Assembly (NCBI GenBank): GCA_015709575.1
Contig: CP054190.1
Coordinates: forward strand, 3,470,616 to 3,534,615
DNA: 64,000 nucleotides
Source: Planctomycetia bacterium
GTDB lineage: Bacteria; Planctomycetota; Phycisphaerae; UBA1845; Fen-1342
Direction of reading: 5' to 3'
Below are positions 1 through 11,745 of this stretch, piece after piece. The notes under the pieces were generated by a model, which was not told the DNA's origin, did not search any database, and worked only from the letters and a program-made list of their open reading frames with translations. The stretch's first letter is position 1. The number at the start of each line of letters is the position of its first letter. The translations under genes and the position numbers were made by a program.

Positions 1-1
1 G

Positions 2-493
2 GATGAGTCGCAGGCTGCCGTTGAAGCCGGCGGACTGCTGGCCGAGCTTGACGCGGACCCGTGCACGGTTGACGTGCGCCTCGAGCGCGCGTTGCGCGAC
101 CGCGGGCCGCGGTTCGATCCTTCCCGCATGATCGCGGGCGAGCGCGGCGGCTGGACGGACGTGTGGTGGGAGCGCGTCGAGGCGTGGTCATTCGAACCGT
201 CGCCGGACGCCGCCGCGCATGCCGTGCCTCACCGCGAGCCGCCCGACGAGATCACGCCGCGCCCCTCCGCAACCCCAGCCCGCTCGCCGTCGCTTTCCCT
301 CGATCCGGCACTGCCGACTGAGCGCATGCTCCCCCCGAGAAACGACCCGCCGCCGGTTCCGAGCGCGGGGGTTCGACCAACGGGCAAGCCACCGGCGCCG
401 CCCGCATTCCGCGGTTATGGCTGGCAGGCCGCCGTCGGCGTCGCCGCGCTGCTGGGGACGTGGTTCGTCGCCTGGGCGCTGCTGGTGCGCTGA
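2..493 (+). CDS. Partial hypothetical protein with C-terminal membrane anchor
   Basis: The reading frame is open from the left edge, so the 5' end lies outside the window; an internal GTG at 74 is possible but the frame upstream is also coding-like. About 163 residues are visible. They hold a polar proline-rich middle and one C-terminal hydrophobic helix (GWQAAVGVAALLGTWF onward) ending two residues before the stop. This is the layout of a tail-anchored or single-pass membrane protein. No family is recognised. It precedes a DUF255 lipoprotein gene on the same strand by about 80 bases. Confidence 0.5.
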   Translation, partial: DESQAAVEAGGLLAELDADPCTVDVRLERALRDRGPRFDPSRMIAGERGGWTDVWWERVEAWSFEPSPDAAAHAVPHREPPDEITPRPSATPARSPSLSLDPALPTERMLPPRNDPPPVPSAGVRPTGKPPAPPAFRGYGWQAAVGVAALLGTWFVAWALLVR

Positions 494-571
494 CGCTTCC
501 GTTCTCCAGGGCACTTCGTCGGCTGGAACCCCGCTGCGCCATCTGGTCCTCCGCGGGTACGATGACGGGTA

Positions 572-2862
<2,291 letters not shown>

Positions 2863-2866
<4 letters not shown>

Positions 2867-3948
2867 AGCGGCGCGAGCGTCACCCGTCGGCCGCGAACCT
2901 CCAGCCGCTGCGGGCGATTCAGCGCCAGCGGCGTCATCGGCCACACGTGCCCGAAGCTGCGCGTCAGCACGACCGGCGTATCGCGCGCGGGGTTCAGGTG
3001 GAATCGCAGCATCTCCAGCACGGCGCGGCGCTGATCGGGCTCCTCGGTCGTGTGAAAGTCGCCGATCAGCACGCCGGCGACGCGCTCAAACCAGCCCGCG
3101 ATTCGCATCGACGCCAGCATCCGATCGACGCGGTAGGGTGCTTCGTTCACGTCCTCCAGCAGCAGCCACCGCCCGCGCGGGTCCACGCTCCGCCCGATCG
3201 GCCCGCCAATGCAGGTCGTCAGCACGCTCAGGCAGCCGCCCGCCAGCCGCACCACCGCGCTGCGCGCCGTGCCCTGCACCAGCGTCCCGCGCAGCGGCTC
3301 GGATCCGATCGCGTCCGCGCCGCGCGACGCGCCCGCGGCCCGCGCTTCCGCAATCCGCGAATCCGTGCGCGACGCAATCGCTGCGCCGCTCATGCTTCCC
3401 CGCGCCGCGGCGAACCGCTCCAGCCATTCGGGCATCCGCCGCCAGAACTCGTCGTACGCCGCATGCGCCGCGGCCGCGGGCTTGACCTTCCAGCCCAGGT
3501 AGTTGGGACAAAGCCAGTACACGCCGCGTCCGTATCGCCGCCGCGCGACCAGATTCACCCAGCCGGTCATCTCGGAAAAACCGGTCGCCAGCAGCGGGCG
3601 CTTTCGTCGATCCAGCGGCGACAGGTCAATGTCCGGCAGAATCCGCGAAAAATACGCGCCGCCGTTGAGCGCAATGATCGCGACTGTCCACGGGTCGCGC
3701 AGCGCGTCGTGCATGTCGCGGACGCGGGCGCGGTCGTCGCGCCGCCCGCCGCGCTGCTGGTTCTCCGGCGCCTCCAGAATCCGCGGGTCGGCCGTCAGGC
3801 GATATGCCCCCGGCAGCGCGTTGCGGATGCGCTCGATAAGTCCCGCTGCGCTGCGCACGCCCAGGCGGGAAAAATCCTTGGCCGACGGATTGGCATGCCC
3901 CAGCAGGTGAACCCGCGGCAGGGCGGATGAAGGGCGTTTGCGACTCAC
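2863..3948 (-). CDS. LD-carboxypeptidase (peptidase S66, LdcA/MccF family)
   Basis: A 361-residue S66 family protein. Family members cut the L-D bond of murein tetrapeptides or related amides. The likely nucleophile Ser lies in [10 protein letters not shown] (residue 125), the position of GYSD in LdcA. The Glu and His of the triad fit [17 protein letters not shown] and [10 protein letters not shown]. No signal peptide is visible, so it is probably cytosolic, as expected for murein recycling. The start is GTG at 3948, overlapping the upstream stop as GTGA, with AGGAGA before it. It is the last gene of an overlapping operon, and its stop overlaps the 3' end of the DUF255 gene on the other strand. 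Confidence 0.85.
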
Positions 3949-4733
3949 GTGGGAGGTTCTCCTCGGACGCTCGTGCCGGGCCGAATCGCGCGAACCCGCC
4001 GGCGAATGCGCAGCAGGTCCAGCAGCACCCGCGGCGCGTCCAGCAACGGGCGGACGTGACTCTGCGGCTGGTGACTCCAGGTGATGCCGACCTCGTCGAT
4101 CCGCAGGCCGAAGCGCTCCGCCAGGGCGAGCAGCTCGACGTCGCCGAGCCAGCCGTCGCAACGGGCGTGCGGCAGAATAGCGCGGATCGGCGCGATTCGG
4201 AACAGTTTGAAGCCGCATTGCGTGTCGCGGATGCCGGGCAGCAGAATCTGTCGCCGAATGGCGCGAAACGCCAGCGCCGCCCAGCGCCTCGCGAGCGGCT
4301 GGGCCGGAGCGAGCTGCGCGCCCGGCGCATCGCGCGAGCCGATGGCGATGTCCGCCCCGGCCGCAATCGCGTCGCGCAGCCGGCCGAACTCGCCGAACGG
4401 CGCCGCCCCGTCGGCGTCGCACACCAGGGCCAGCTCGCCGTGCGCCGACTCCAGTCCCGTTCGGACAGCAGCGCCTTTGCCACGATTGCGGTCATGGCGG
4501 ATGACGCGCAGCGCGAAGGCCGAGTCTGGCGCTCCGCCCGTGCCGGTCGATTGAGTCGCGGGACAGGCCTGTTCCGCCGCGCGAGAAGTATCGTCCGTGC
4601 TGCCGTCATCCACGACGATCATTTCGACCACGTTTGCGCGCTCGCGGACGAAGTCGTGCGCCGCCCGCAGTGTCGTCGGCAGCCGCGCGGACTCGTTGAA
4701 CGCCGGGATGATGATCGACAGATCGGGGGTCAT
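3945..4733 (-). CDS. Family 2 glycosyltransferase (dolichyl-phosphate glucosyltransferase-like)
   Basis: A 262-residue GT2 enzyme. It shows LSIIIPAFNES at the N-terminus, IVVDDGSTDDT for nucleotide binding, LVCDADGAAPF as the DxD-type metal site, and IRDTQCGFKLFR as seen in polyprenyl-phosphate glycosyltransferases (ALG5/DPM1 type). No C-terminal membrane helix is present. The start ATG overlaps the stop of apbE as ATGA. With the Agl23-like membrane protein two genes upstream it could form a lipid-linked sugar donor pathway; that link is inferred from context. Confidence 0.85.
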   Translation of the reverse strand: MTPDLSIIIPAFNESARLPTTLRAAHDFVRERANVVEMIVVDDGSTDDTSRAAEQACPATQSTGTGGAPDSAFALRVIRHDRNRGKGAAVRTGLESAHGELALVCDADGAAPFGEFGRLRDAIAAGADIAIGSRDAPGAQLAPAQPLARRWAALAFRAIRRQILLPGIRDTQCGFKLFRIAPIRAILPHARCDGWLGDVELLALAERFGLRIDEVGITWSHQPQSHVRPLLDAPRVLLDLLRIRRRVRAIRPGTSVRGEPPT

Positions 4734-5722
4734 TCCGCACCGCCCGACGCGCTCCGGAAATCCGCCGTCGTCGTGAGCGCGCGAACCACGCCAGGGGCCT
4801 CGGGTGCAATGACGAAGGCCTTCACCCCTGCCAATATCGCGTTCGACGCCTCGCGCCGCAGGCAGTCCACCGCCTCGTCCGTTTTCACTACCATCAGCGC
4901 GGTCGAGACGCCGTCGGAAACCGCCGCCGTCGGCGCGATCGCCCAGGCCGCGAGGTGTCCGCCGGCCGGTTCGCCGCTGCGCGGGTCGATGATGTGGCCC
5001 GCCTTGAGCGTGACCGCCGATCCGCTCAGTGCGGCATCGCGCAGCCACACGTCGCCGACGCAGCGCTGCGGGTCAGCCGGGTCGCGCAGGCGCAGCTGCC
5101 AGCCGGGCGCGCATTTCAAGTCCGCCGCTGCCGGCTGTGAGCCAGTCGGCGCACCAGGGCAGCCCGCCCCCAGCGCGTACACGCTGCTGGTCCCGCTGTG
5201 CAGCAGCGCCCGTTCAATCCCCCACTCGCGCAGCACCGCGACGGCCGCGTCCAGCGCAAAACCCTTGCCGATCGCCCCCAGGTCGAGCGATGCATCGGCG
5301 CGCAGGCGCGTGACGCTCCGCTCGGCCGCGTGAATCGCCACGCCCGGCCCGCTCGCCGGCGGCGCTGCCGGGGCACCGACCCCGGGTCGCGGAACGCGCA
5401 GACCGATGGTCACGTCGATCGCGCCGTCAAACGCCGATTGGAGCTGGTGCGCGAGCAGCAGCACTCCGATCGTGTCCGCCGAGACGCGCACCGCGGTTCC
5501 CGGCGCAGCGGCGTTGATCCGCGAGATGTCGCTGTCACCGATGAAGCGGCTCAACTCGCGCTCCAGCCGATCGACTTCCGCGAACGCGGCCCGCGCCGCC
5601 TGCTGTGCGTAGGTGCGATCCGCATGCGGAATGAGGGCCGCCCATTCGCACGCCATCGCCTGGTGGGCGCATCGCACGAACGGCTCGTCGCCGGACGTCT
5701 GATCGGCAACCGCGTCGATCAC
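4730..5722 (-). CDS. apbE: FAD:protein FMN transferase ApbE
   Basis: A 330-residue ApbE-family protein. The family attaches FMN covalently to Thr or Ser of target flavoproteins, using FAD and Mg2+. Visible motifs are SLDLGAIGKGFALDAA (family DxGAIAKGYAVD), FIGDSDISRIN, PRSGEPAGGHL and SDGVSTALMVV near the C-terminus. No signal peptide or lipobox is clear, unlike many periplasmic ApbE proteins, so a cytoplasmic form or a misplaced start is possible. The GTG start overlaps the upstream stop as GTGA. No Rnf, Nqr or obvious flavoprotein target is in the window. Confidence 0.88.
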   Translation of the reverse strand: MIDAVADQTSGDEPFVRCAHQAMACEWAALIPHADRTYAQQAARAAFAEVDRLERELSRFIGDSDISRINAAAPGTAVRVSADTIGVLLLAHQLQSAFDGAIDVTIGLRVPRPGVGAPAAPPASGPGVAIHAAERSVTRLRADASLDLGAIGKGFALDAAVAVLREWGIERALLHSGTSSVYALGAGCPGAPTGSQPAAADLKCAPGWQLRLRDPADPQRCVGDVWLRDAALSGSAVTLKAGHIIDPRSGEPAGGHLAAWAIAPTAAVSDGVSTALMVVKTDEAVDCLRREASNAILAGVKAFVIAPEAPGVVRALTTTADFRSASGGAE

Positions 5723-7560
5723 GGCGTGCTCGTCATGCCGACCGACGTGCCGGCCGCGGCGAAGGCCTCATAGAGCGCGCGCTCCACGAACACTTCATAC
5801 ACGGCATCCGCGCGCTGCCCATGGTAAAACGGCCCGGCCGGGTCGTCGCCGATCCAGCGCGCGATGGACGGCCCGGCGACCGCCGCCGATGCGGCTCGCG
5901 GAGTCGTCGCCTCAAGACCGGAATCGCCCCCGGGGCGGTACTCGTCGTGCGCAGCGATTCGCGCCACGATGAGAACGGCCGGCCGCGGCAAAGCGGCATC
6001 CATCCGCGTTTCGTCGCTCCAGTAGCCGGTCGCGCGCATCGCCCGCAGGTACCACGGCAGCGGCCACGGATCATCGCCGATGACGTACACCGGCAGCGCG
6101 CGCCCGCGCGGGTCGACCGTCGCCAGCCGCTCGACGAACGCCCCGAGCCTGCGAGCGCCGTCCAGCGACTGGCCGTAGACGAACCGCTCAGCAACACCGC
6201 GGAGCGGATCGACCGCCGCCCCGCGCGAGATCAGGCCGAGGCGACCAACACTCAGCATGAGGATCAACGCCAGCGCCGCAGCGCCGAGCCGGCTCACGCG
6301 AACACTCTCCCACATCACGCCCGCACCGATGCCGGCGAGCAGCGTGAGCAGGTGCACCACGCCGAGAAACGACCACGGCGTCTTGTATGGCAAAATGGTG
6401 TAGGCGATTCCCAACAGCAGAACGAACGCGGCGAAAAAACGCGCGAAGCGCGGATCGGCGCCGTCCGCTGCGCGGGGGAGGTGCGGATCGTCCGCTGCCG
6501 CGGATCCCGCCGATGACCAAGCTGCTGGTCGAAGCGAATGCGCCCCCACGCGCGACCGAACGAACGCAAACCACGCCCCGACCGCTGCAAAGATAGCAAC
6601 CAGCAGTTGCGCCCCGGCCAGCCGGTCGCCGCTGCGCGGCAGGAAATGCCGCTCCAGGTAAAAGCCCCATGGATGCCGATGCGGCCCGGCCTCCGCGTCA
6701 CGAGAATCCACCGACCCGCGAATGGCGCGCTGCGCATACCCGCCGACCGCAACGCCTGCATCGATCACGCCGCGCGGGTTGCGACCGAAGTTCGTATGAA
6801 GCGCCGCCGACACCGCCGCGGCCGTCGCCGTCCCCACCAGCAACGCGCGGAATCCGCCGCTTGATCGCAGCTGCGCCGTCAGCCCGGCGCCCTGCGTGAG
6901 CAGCAACGCCGCAGCCGCCGCGCCGAACACGATCAGGCTTGTCTCCTTCGTGCCGTGCATCAGCCCCGCCGCCGCCCCGCACGCGATCATCCAGCCTGTG
7001 CCCCCGCTGCGCGCGAATCGCCAGCCGGCGCACACCGCCGCCAGCGTGAACGTCACCAGCAGCGTTTCCTGGATGTAATAGCTCGCGTAGAACCCCAGCG
7101 CCGGCAGCGTGGCCGCGAACAGCGCTGCGATCACTGCCCCCGCGCGCCCCAGTGCATCACGCATCATCAGCAGCAGCAAGACTCCCGCTGCCGCAACCCC
7201 CACCGGCACGATCCGGAACATCCACGCCTCGGCGTCGGCCGGCTCGCGCACCCCCGCCGTCCGCAGGACCGGCAGCGTCAGGTAATACAGCGTCGGACCG
7301 TGATAGTCGTGCGGGTCGTAGACATACTCCCCGCTTTGAAGCAGCGTCAGGCACTTGTCGGCGTGAATCGCCTCATCGGTGTGCATCGGCCGGCGATCAA
7401 GGTCCGCGCTTCGCAGCCAAACCGACAGCGCCGCGGACGCGACGATCACAACCGAGACGAAAACCCGCCCCGCGCGCGGCACCGCGCTCAACCCGCGTCC
7501 CGCCTCGGCTGCAGCGCTCGCCGCCGCTCGCACAGCCCGATGCTCACTTCCCGGCCGCAA
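5719..7560 (-). CDS. Agl23-like (TIGR03663) polytopic membrane protein, GT39-like
   Basis: A 613-residue integral membrane protein with about ten or more hydrophobic helices. The segment MHTDEAIHADKCLTL followed by DPHDYHGPTLYYLTLP is typical of the TIGR03663 / flippase activity-associated Agl23 family, related to GT39-type glycosyltransferases that take sugars from polyprenyl carriers. The acidic pair in the first external loop matches GT39-like catalysis. The start used is TTG at 7560, overlapping the upstream gene by 17 bases; a slightly later in-frame GTG is possible. It lies in one operon with a GT2 enzyme, suggesting a glycan transfer or export step at the membrane. Confidence 0.8.
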   Translation of the reverse strand: MRPGSEHRAVRAAASAAAEAGRGLSAVPRAGRVFVSVVIVASAALSVWLRSADLDRRPMHTDEAIHADKCLTLLQSGEYVYDPHDYHGPTLYYLTLPVLRTAGVREPADAEAWMFRIVPVGVAAAGVLLLLMMRDALGRAGAVIAALFAATLPALGFYASYYIQETLLVTFTLAAVCAGWRFARSGGTGWMIACGAAAGLMHGTKETSLIVFGAAAAALLLTQGAGLTAQLRSSGGFRALLVGTATAAAVSAALHTNFGRNPRGVIDAGVAVGGYAQRAIRGSVDSRDAEAGPHRHPWGFYLERHFLPRSGDRLAGAQLLVAIFAAVGAWFAFVRSRVGAHSLRPAAWSSAGSAAADDPHLPRAADGADPRFARFFAAFVLLLGIAYTILPYKTPWSFLGVVHLLTLLAGIGAGVMWESVRVSRLGAAALALILMLSVGRLGLISRGAAVDPLRGVAERFVYGQSLDGARRLGAFVERLATVDPRGRALPVYVIGDDPWPLPWYLRAMRATGYWSDETRMDAALPRPAVLIVARIAAHDEYRPGGDSGLEATTPRAASAAVAGPSIARWIGDDPAGPFYHGQRADAVYEVFVERALYEAFAAAGTSVGMTSTP

Positions 7561-8251
7561 TGCCGAAGACCGAGACCTCGGTGTAGTGATTCTGGTCGTC
7601 GGCGGTGCTGCCGCGGCTGTACAGCCGCACGTAGCGGGCCTTTGCCCCGGACGCCTCGATCAGCTTGCCTTCAAACGTCTCCCAGTATTCCTTCTCCCGC
7701 CCGACGCCCAGCCCGGCCGAGTTGTCATGATCGTTATTGAAGAGCGTCCGCACTCCATTGATGAAACCGGCGTCATCCGAGACCTGCACAATCACGTCAT
7801 GGTAAATCCGCGCGCTGGCATGGAAGTGCCAGACGACCACCGCGTGCAGCTCCGCCGGCGCGCCCAGGTCGATCTGCACCCATTGCGTACCCGGCCCCAG
7901 CTCCACGTATCCGCCCTCGTTCGCCTCCGCGTCGCCGTCGGTCACCAGCGCCAGCTTGCCGACGATCGGGTCGCTGTCGCTGCTCGTCACCCGCGCATCC
8001 TTCGACAGCAGCGTCACACCCGGCGGCACCATCAGCGGCGGGCGCGGGCCGCGCCGCGCCGGCTCCAGGTTCGCCCCCTTCGGCGCATCCTTCGGCGTGC
8101 CCTTGAAGGCCGGCTTGGGCAGCTTCAGCTCCAGCGCCACCTTGGCCGACGCCGGCTGCGACCCCGGCGGGTCATCCGCCCGCACCACCACCGCCGGCAC
8201 GACCAACCCGGCACAACATCCGATCAGCAGCATGGATCGAAACCACGGCAT
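7544..8251 (-). CDS. Secreted protein with F5/8 type C (discoidin)-like domain
   Basis: A 235-residue protein with a signal peptide (MPWFRSMLLIGCCAGLVVPAVVVRA). Its C-terminal two thirds look like a discoidin fold: TQWVQIDLGAPAELHAVVVW, a YHDVIVQVSDD strand, and ARYVRLYSRGSTADDQNHY at the end. Such domains usually bind carbohydrate. The start is ATG at 8251 because GGGGAG lies six bases upstream; a second ATG two codons earlier is possible. Its 3' end overlaps the next gene. Enzymatic activity is not indicated. Confidence 0.7.
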   Translation of the reverse strand: MPWFRSMLLIGCCAGLVVPAVVVRADDPPGSQPASAKVALELKLPKPAFKGTPKDAPKGANLEPARRGPRPPLMVPPGVTLLSKDARVTSSDSDPIVGKLALVTDGDAEANEGGYVELGPGTQWVQIDLGAPAELHAVVVWHFHASARIYHDVIVQVSDDAGFINGVRTLFNNDHDNSAGLGVGREKEYWETFEGKLIEASGAKARYVRLYSRGSTADDQNHYTEVSVFGIAAGK

Positions 8252-8264
8252 GGCCATCTCCCCG

Positions 8265-8738
8265 TCAGGCTCGCGGACGCGCCGCCGACAGCCGGCGAGC
8301 ACTCCAGGTCACCACGAATAAGCCGATGAACACGATCGCCGCGACCCGATGTACGCCGACGAGCGTCGCTTGTGTCACAGTCTCCGCAAGCCCCGATAAC
8401 ACGATCAGGATCGAGATTCCGACTATCAGCGCGCTCAAATGCGTCAGCCAGGCGCAAATCGCGACAATTCCGCGCTCACGAGCGCCCGGCATCGCGTCTG
8501 CACCCGCGAAGCGCAGCATCACTCCCGCCGCCAGCGCCGCCAGAAACAGCGGCCCCAGCCCCGAGTGCACCGACAGCGCCACGCCGGACATCCGCCCCAG
8601 CCCCCACCAGCCGCCCAGCCCCGTCGCCGCCAGCAGCAACGCAGCGACGAAAGCGACCACGTCGCACCACTGCCCGGCGCGCGCCATAGCCCGATTGCCG
8701 GTGGCGCTGTGGCATATCGGAGCAACAGGGGCCGACAC
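8265..8738 (-). CDS. Four-helix membrane protein, possible cytochrome b561-like
   Basis: A 157-residue protein with four predicted membrane helices. Histidines occur at the start of helix 2 (ALSVHSGLGPLFLAAL) and helix 4 (LVGVHRVAAIVFIGLF), plus LTHLSALIVG in helix 3, an arrangement that recalls di-heme cytochrome b561 or DUF4405-type proteins. Heme binding is only an inference. GTG at 8738 is the longest start; the ATG of MARAGQ is an alternative. The stop lies 14 bases before the secreted discoidin-like gene, so it probably heads that operon. It is divergent from dus. Confidence 0.55.
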   Translation of the reverse strand: MSAPVAPICHSATGNRAMARAGQWCDVVAFVAALLLAATGLGGWWGLGRMSGVALSVHSGLGPLFLAALAAGVMLRFAGADAMPGARERGIVAICAWLTHLSALIVGISILIVLSGLAETVTQATLVGVHRVAAIVFIGLFVVTWSARRLSAARPRA

Positions 8739-8776
8739 GTGAATCTCCAGGTCTGCGATGGAGGCGGACCGCCCCG

Positions 8777-8782
8777 TATACT
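8777..8782 (+). promoter_or_regulatory. Candidate -10 element of dus
   Basis: TATACT ends only seven bases before the dus ATG, so transcription would begin at or next to the start codon, giving a leaderless message. No good -35 hexamer is seen 16-18 bases upstream. Confidence 0.35.
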
Positions 8783-8789
8783 AGTGGAA

Positions 8790-9836
8790 ATGCTGCGAAT
8801 CGGCCCGATTCAGCTCGATCTGCCGGTGATCCAGGCGGCCCTCTCCGGCTACAGCGACGCCGCGATGCGCCTGATCGCGCGGAGCTGCGGCGCGCCCTAC
8901 GCCATTCACGAGGTCGTGCTCGACAAGATCGTCGTGCACTCCCCGAAACTGCGCCGCCAGATCGTCGCCATTCCACCGAACGATCACCCGGTCGGCGGGC
9001 AGCTCATGGGGGCGGAGCCGGCGCTCTTCGCGCAGGCGGCGCAACTGCTGGCCGAGTGCGGCTACGACGTGATCGACATCAACTTCGGCTGCCCGGTGCG
9101 CAAGGTGCTGGGACGCTGCCGCGGCGGATACCTGCTGAGCGAGCCGGCCACCGCGATTTCGATCCTGCGCAGCGTGCGGGCGGCGGTCCCGGCCGCCATC
9201 CCCGTCACCCTGAAGATGCGCCGCGGCATGGACGACTCGGCCGACAGTGAGCGGGCCTTCTTCACGATCTTCGACGCCGCGATTGAGGCCGGTCTCGCCG
9301 CCATCGCCGTCCACGGGCGCACCGTCGAGCAGAAGTACGTCGGCCCGGCCTGCTGGCGGTTCATCGAGCGGGTCAAGCGTTACGCGGGCGAATTCACGAT
9401 CCTCGGCAGCGGCGACGTGTTCACCGCGACGGATGCGGTGCGCATGCTCGAATCAACCGGCGTGGACGGCGTCTGGGCGGCTCGCGGCTGCATCGGCAAT
9501 CCGTGGCTGTTCGCCGAGGTGCGGGCGCTGCTGTCAGGAGCGCCGCTGCCGGAGCCGCCATCGGTCGCGGAGCAGGGGCGCGTCATTCGAGCACATTTCG
9601 AGCTGTCCGAGGCGCATCACGGCGATAAGGCGGCACGCATGATGCGCAAGTTCGGGATCAAGTATTCGGAGCTGCATCCTTCGGGCGAAGCCGTTCGCGA
9701 CGCCTTCATCGCGGTGCAGAATCGCGATCAATGGCTGGACGTGCTCGATCGCTGGTACGACCCGGAGCGCGACTGGCCGCCGGGGGTGCGGAAGGAAGGA
9801 CCCGGCGCGCTGATCGCGGCCGGTGCGGAAGCCTAG
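8790..9836 (+). CDS. dus: tRNA-dihydrouridine synthase
   Basis: A 348-residue TIM-barrel flavoprotein of the Dus family, which reduces uridines in the tRNA D-loop using FMN and NADPH. Motifs are PVIQAALSGYSDAAMR, the Dus signature IDINFGCPVRKVLGRCRGGY, VTLKMRRGMDD, AIAVHGRTVEQKYVG and ILGSGDVFTATD. The ATG at 8790 starts just before the first beta strand; GTG six bases upstream is an alternative. No Shine-Dalgarno sequence is visible. Confidence 0.92.
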   Translation: MLRIGPIQLDLPVIQAALSGYSDAAMRLIARSCGAPYAIHEVVLDKIVVHSPKLRRQIVAIPPNDHPVGGQLMGAEPALFAQAAQLLAECGYDVIDINFGCPVRKVLGRCRGGYLLSEPATAISILRSVRAAVPAAIPVTLKMRRGMDDSADSERAFFTIFDAAIEAGLAAIAVHGRTVEQKYVGPACWRFIERVKRYAGEFTILGSGDVFTATDAVRMLESTGVDGVWAARGCIGNPWLFAEVRALLSGAPLPEPPSVAEQGRVIRAHFELSEAHHGDKAARMMRKFGIKYSELHPSGEAVRDAFIAVQNRDQWLDVLDRWYDPERDWPPGVRKEGPGALIAAGAEA

Positions 9837-9932
9837 CCAGCCGCGAGACCCCTGATCCCGGCGGGCGTCGTTTGCCCGGCACCGCAGTGCCCGATATGCT
9901 CGCGGCGAGGTTGTTTTCGGAGACTTCACCCC

Positions 9933-10403
9933 ATGCCCCAGACCGTTCGCGTCGCGCTCGATGCCGCCGGTGTGCGCGTCGCGATTGTTGCCTCGCGCTT
10001 CAACGATTTCATCACCACCCGGCTGATCGACGCCGCGCTGGCCGAGCTCGCTCGCCACGGCGGCGACCCCGACAAGGTCACGCTGGCATGGGTACCCGGC
10101 GCGTTTGAACTGCCGCTGGTCGCGCAGCGGCTGGCGAAAAGCGGTAAGTATGACGCCGTGCTGTGCCTGGGATGCGTCATCCGCGGACAGACGCCGCATT
10201 TCGATCACGTCGCCGGCAACGCCGCCCGCGGCATCGGACAGGTTTCGCTGGAGACGGGCGTGCCCGTGATCTTCGGCGTGCTCACGACCGACACCGTCGA
10301 GCAGGCCATCGATCGCGCCGGCGGAAAGCACGGCAACAAGGGCGCGGACGCCGCACTGGCGGGAATCGAAATGGCCCGGCTGCTCAAGGCGATCGGCGGA
10401 TGA
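9933..10403 (+). CDS. ribH: 6,7-dimethyl-8-ribityllumazine synthase
   Basis: A 156-residue lumazine synthase, the penultimate enzyme of riboflavin synthesis, which joins 5-amino-6-ribitylaminouracil and 3,4-dihydroxybutanone phosphate. Visible parts are [39 protein letters not shown] and [24 protein letters not shown]. The family usually has RGET before the catalytic His (PHFDH retained here); this copy has RGQT. The stop overlaps the start of nusB as ATGA, a pairing common in bacteria. Confidence 0.95.
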   Translation: MPQTVRVALDAAGVRVAIVASRFNDFITTRLIDAALAELARHGGDPDKVTLAWVPGAFELPLVAQRLAKSGKYDAVLCLGCVIRGQTPHFDHVAGNAARGIGQVSLETGVPVIFGVLTTDTVEQAIDRAGGKHGNKGADAALAGIEMARLLKAIGG

Positions 10404-10921
10404 GCAGCGCGTCCGAATCCAGCGCGGCCCGGAAGCACACCTATTCCAAGCGCACGCAGGCGCGGATGCTGGCCATGCAGGCGCTGTGCCTGTTCGACAG
10501 CCTCGGCGATGCCTTCAACGCGCAGCTCGAGCATTTCCTGGCGGATCGCGTGGTGCAGCATGACCTGCCGCTCGCCGAGCCGCCGCCGCCGGAATCGCAG
10601 CGCCTGGCGCGCGAGCTGGCCCGCGGCGCCTGGCGCGACCGGCCGCGGCTGGACGCGTGGATCACGCGCGCAACGCCGGAGTGGGCGCTCGACCGGCTCT
10701 CACCGGTTGATCGAAACATCCTCCGGCTGGGGGCCTACGAGTTGTACGAGTCGGTGGACACGCCGCCGGAAGTGGTGATTGACGATGCGGTGGAGCTGGC
10801 CAAGCTCTTCGGCAACACTGACTCACCGGGTTTCGTGAACGTGCGGCTCGACGCTCTGCGGCGCGAGCTGGGCGTAGGGCGGCGCGGGTTTGGGGACTCG
10901 GACCAGCCGCGTCAGGTGTAG
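10400..10921 (+). CDS. nusB: Transcription antitermination factor NusB
   Basis: A 173-residue NusB. The family binds boxA RNA with S10 and supports antitermination of rRNA operons. The N-terminus has the basic [16 protein letters not shown] helix, and the C-terminal half contains [16 protein letters not shown] and [30 protein letters not shown], the family hallmark. The ATG overlaps the ribH stop, indicating translational coupling. The last 20 residues are variable and charged. Confidence 0.93.
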   Translation: MSSASESSAARKHTYSKRTQARMLAMQALCLFDSLGDAFNAQLEHFLADRVVQHDLPLAEPPPPESQRLARELARGAWRDRPRLDAWITRATPEWALDRLSPVDRNILRLGAYELYESVDTPPEVVIDDAVELAKLFGNTDSPGFVNVRLDALRRELGVGRRGFGDSDQPRQV

Positions 10922-11141
10922 TCCCGCGGACGACACCAGCCGACGCGCCGATTGACATCACTTGCGTCGACTCCGCGTGCATGCGCAGCAATTGATCGGG
11001 CGGCCAAATCCGACATGCGGCGTCCGACCCCGTCACCAGGCCACTGGCAGTCGGACGCTGAATGTGATGACCGGCACGGGCGGGAACTGAAAGCGAGTCC
11101 GCCCCATGTGGACAAATTTGACGGGACGCGCCGGACGATCA

Positions 11142-11621
11142 TCACCACGCGTAGTGCGCAAACGCCTTGTTGGCGTCCGCCATGCGGTGCACGTCCTCGC
11201 GCTTCTTGATCGAATCCCCCTCACCACGAAACGCCATCATCAGCTCGTCGGCCAGACGCTTGGCCATTTCGCCGCTGCCGCGCTTGCCGCGCGTCGCCTC
11301 CAACACCCAGCGAATCGCCAGCGACTGGCGGCGGCGCTGCCCGACCTGCATCGGCACCTGGTAGTTCGCACCACCGACACGCTTCGAGCGAACCTCGACG
11401 GCCGGCTTGATGTTCTCCAGCGCCTTCTCGAACACCTCGTTCGGAGGAGCGTCCTTCACCTTCGACGCGATGATGTCCATGGCGTCGTAAAACAGCCGCT
11501 GCGCGACCGACTTCTTGCCGTCCAGCATCAGGCAGTTGATGAACTTCGAGCAAAGGCGGCTGTTGTAGCGCGGGTCGCCCTTGAGCTGGGAAGACGATGC
11601 CGTGAATCTCTTGAACGCCAT
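11142..11621 (-). CDS. rpsG: 30S ribosomal protein S7
   Basis: A 159-residue S7, the primary assembly protein of the 30S head that contacts 16S rRNA and E-site tRNA. Clear blocks are [48 protein letters not shown] and [11 protein letters not shown]. It lies 124 bases downstream of rpsL on the same strand. fusA and tuf do not follow; the gene converges with nusB across about 220 bases in which no clear terminator hairpin was recognised. Confidence 0.97.
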   Translation of the reverse strand: MAFKRFTASSSQLKGDPRYNSRLCSKFINCLMLDGKKSVAQRLFYDAMDIIASKVKDAPPNEVFEKALENIKPAVEVRSKRVGGANYQVPMQVGQRRRQSLAIRWVLEATRGKRGSGEMAKRLADELMMAFRGEGDSIKKREDVHRMADANKAFAHYAW

Positions 11622-11745
11622 TGCTCTGCTGCTCCAAACGCCGGCTCAACCTGCACGCCGCGGCTCGCCCGCGACCGGCCCGCCGGACCGCTGATTCTCA
11701 AACCACCCAAGCCGACCCGTTGCGCCCGGGCCGCCTCTTGTACCG

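Noticed and set aside
10922-11141. Terminator or RNA gene between nusB and rpsG
   Set aside because: No stable hairpin with a T-run and no tRNA-like cloverleaf could be recognised by eye.
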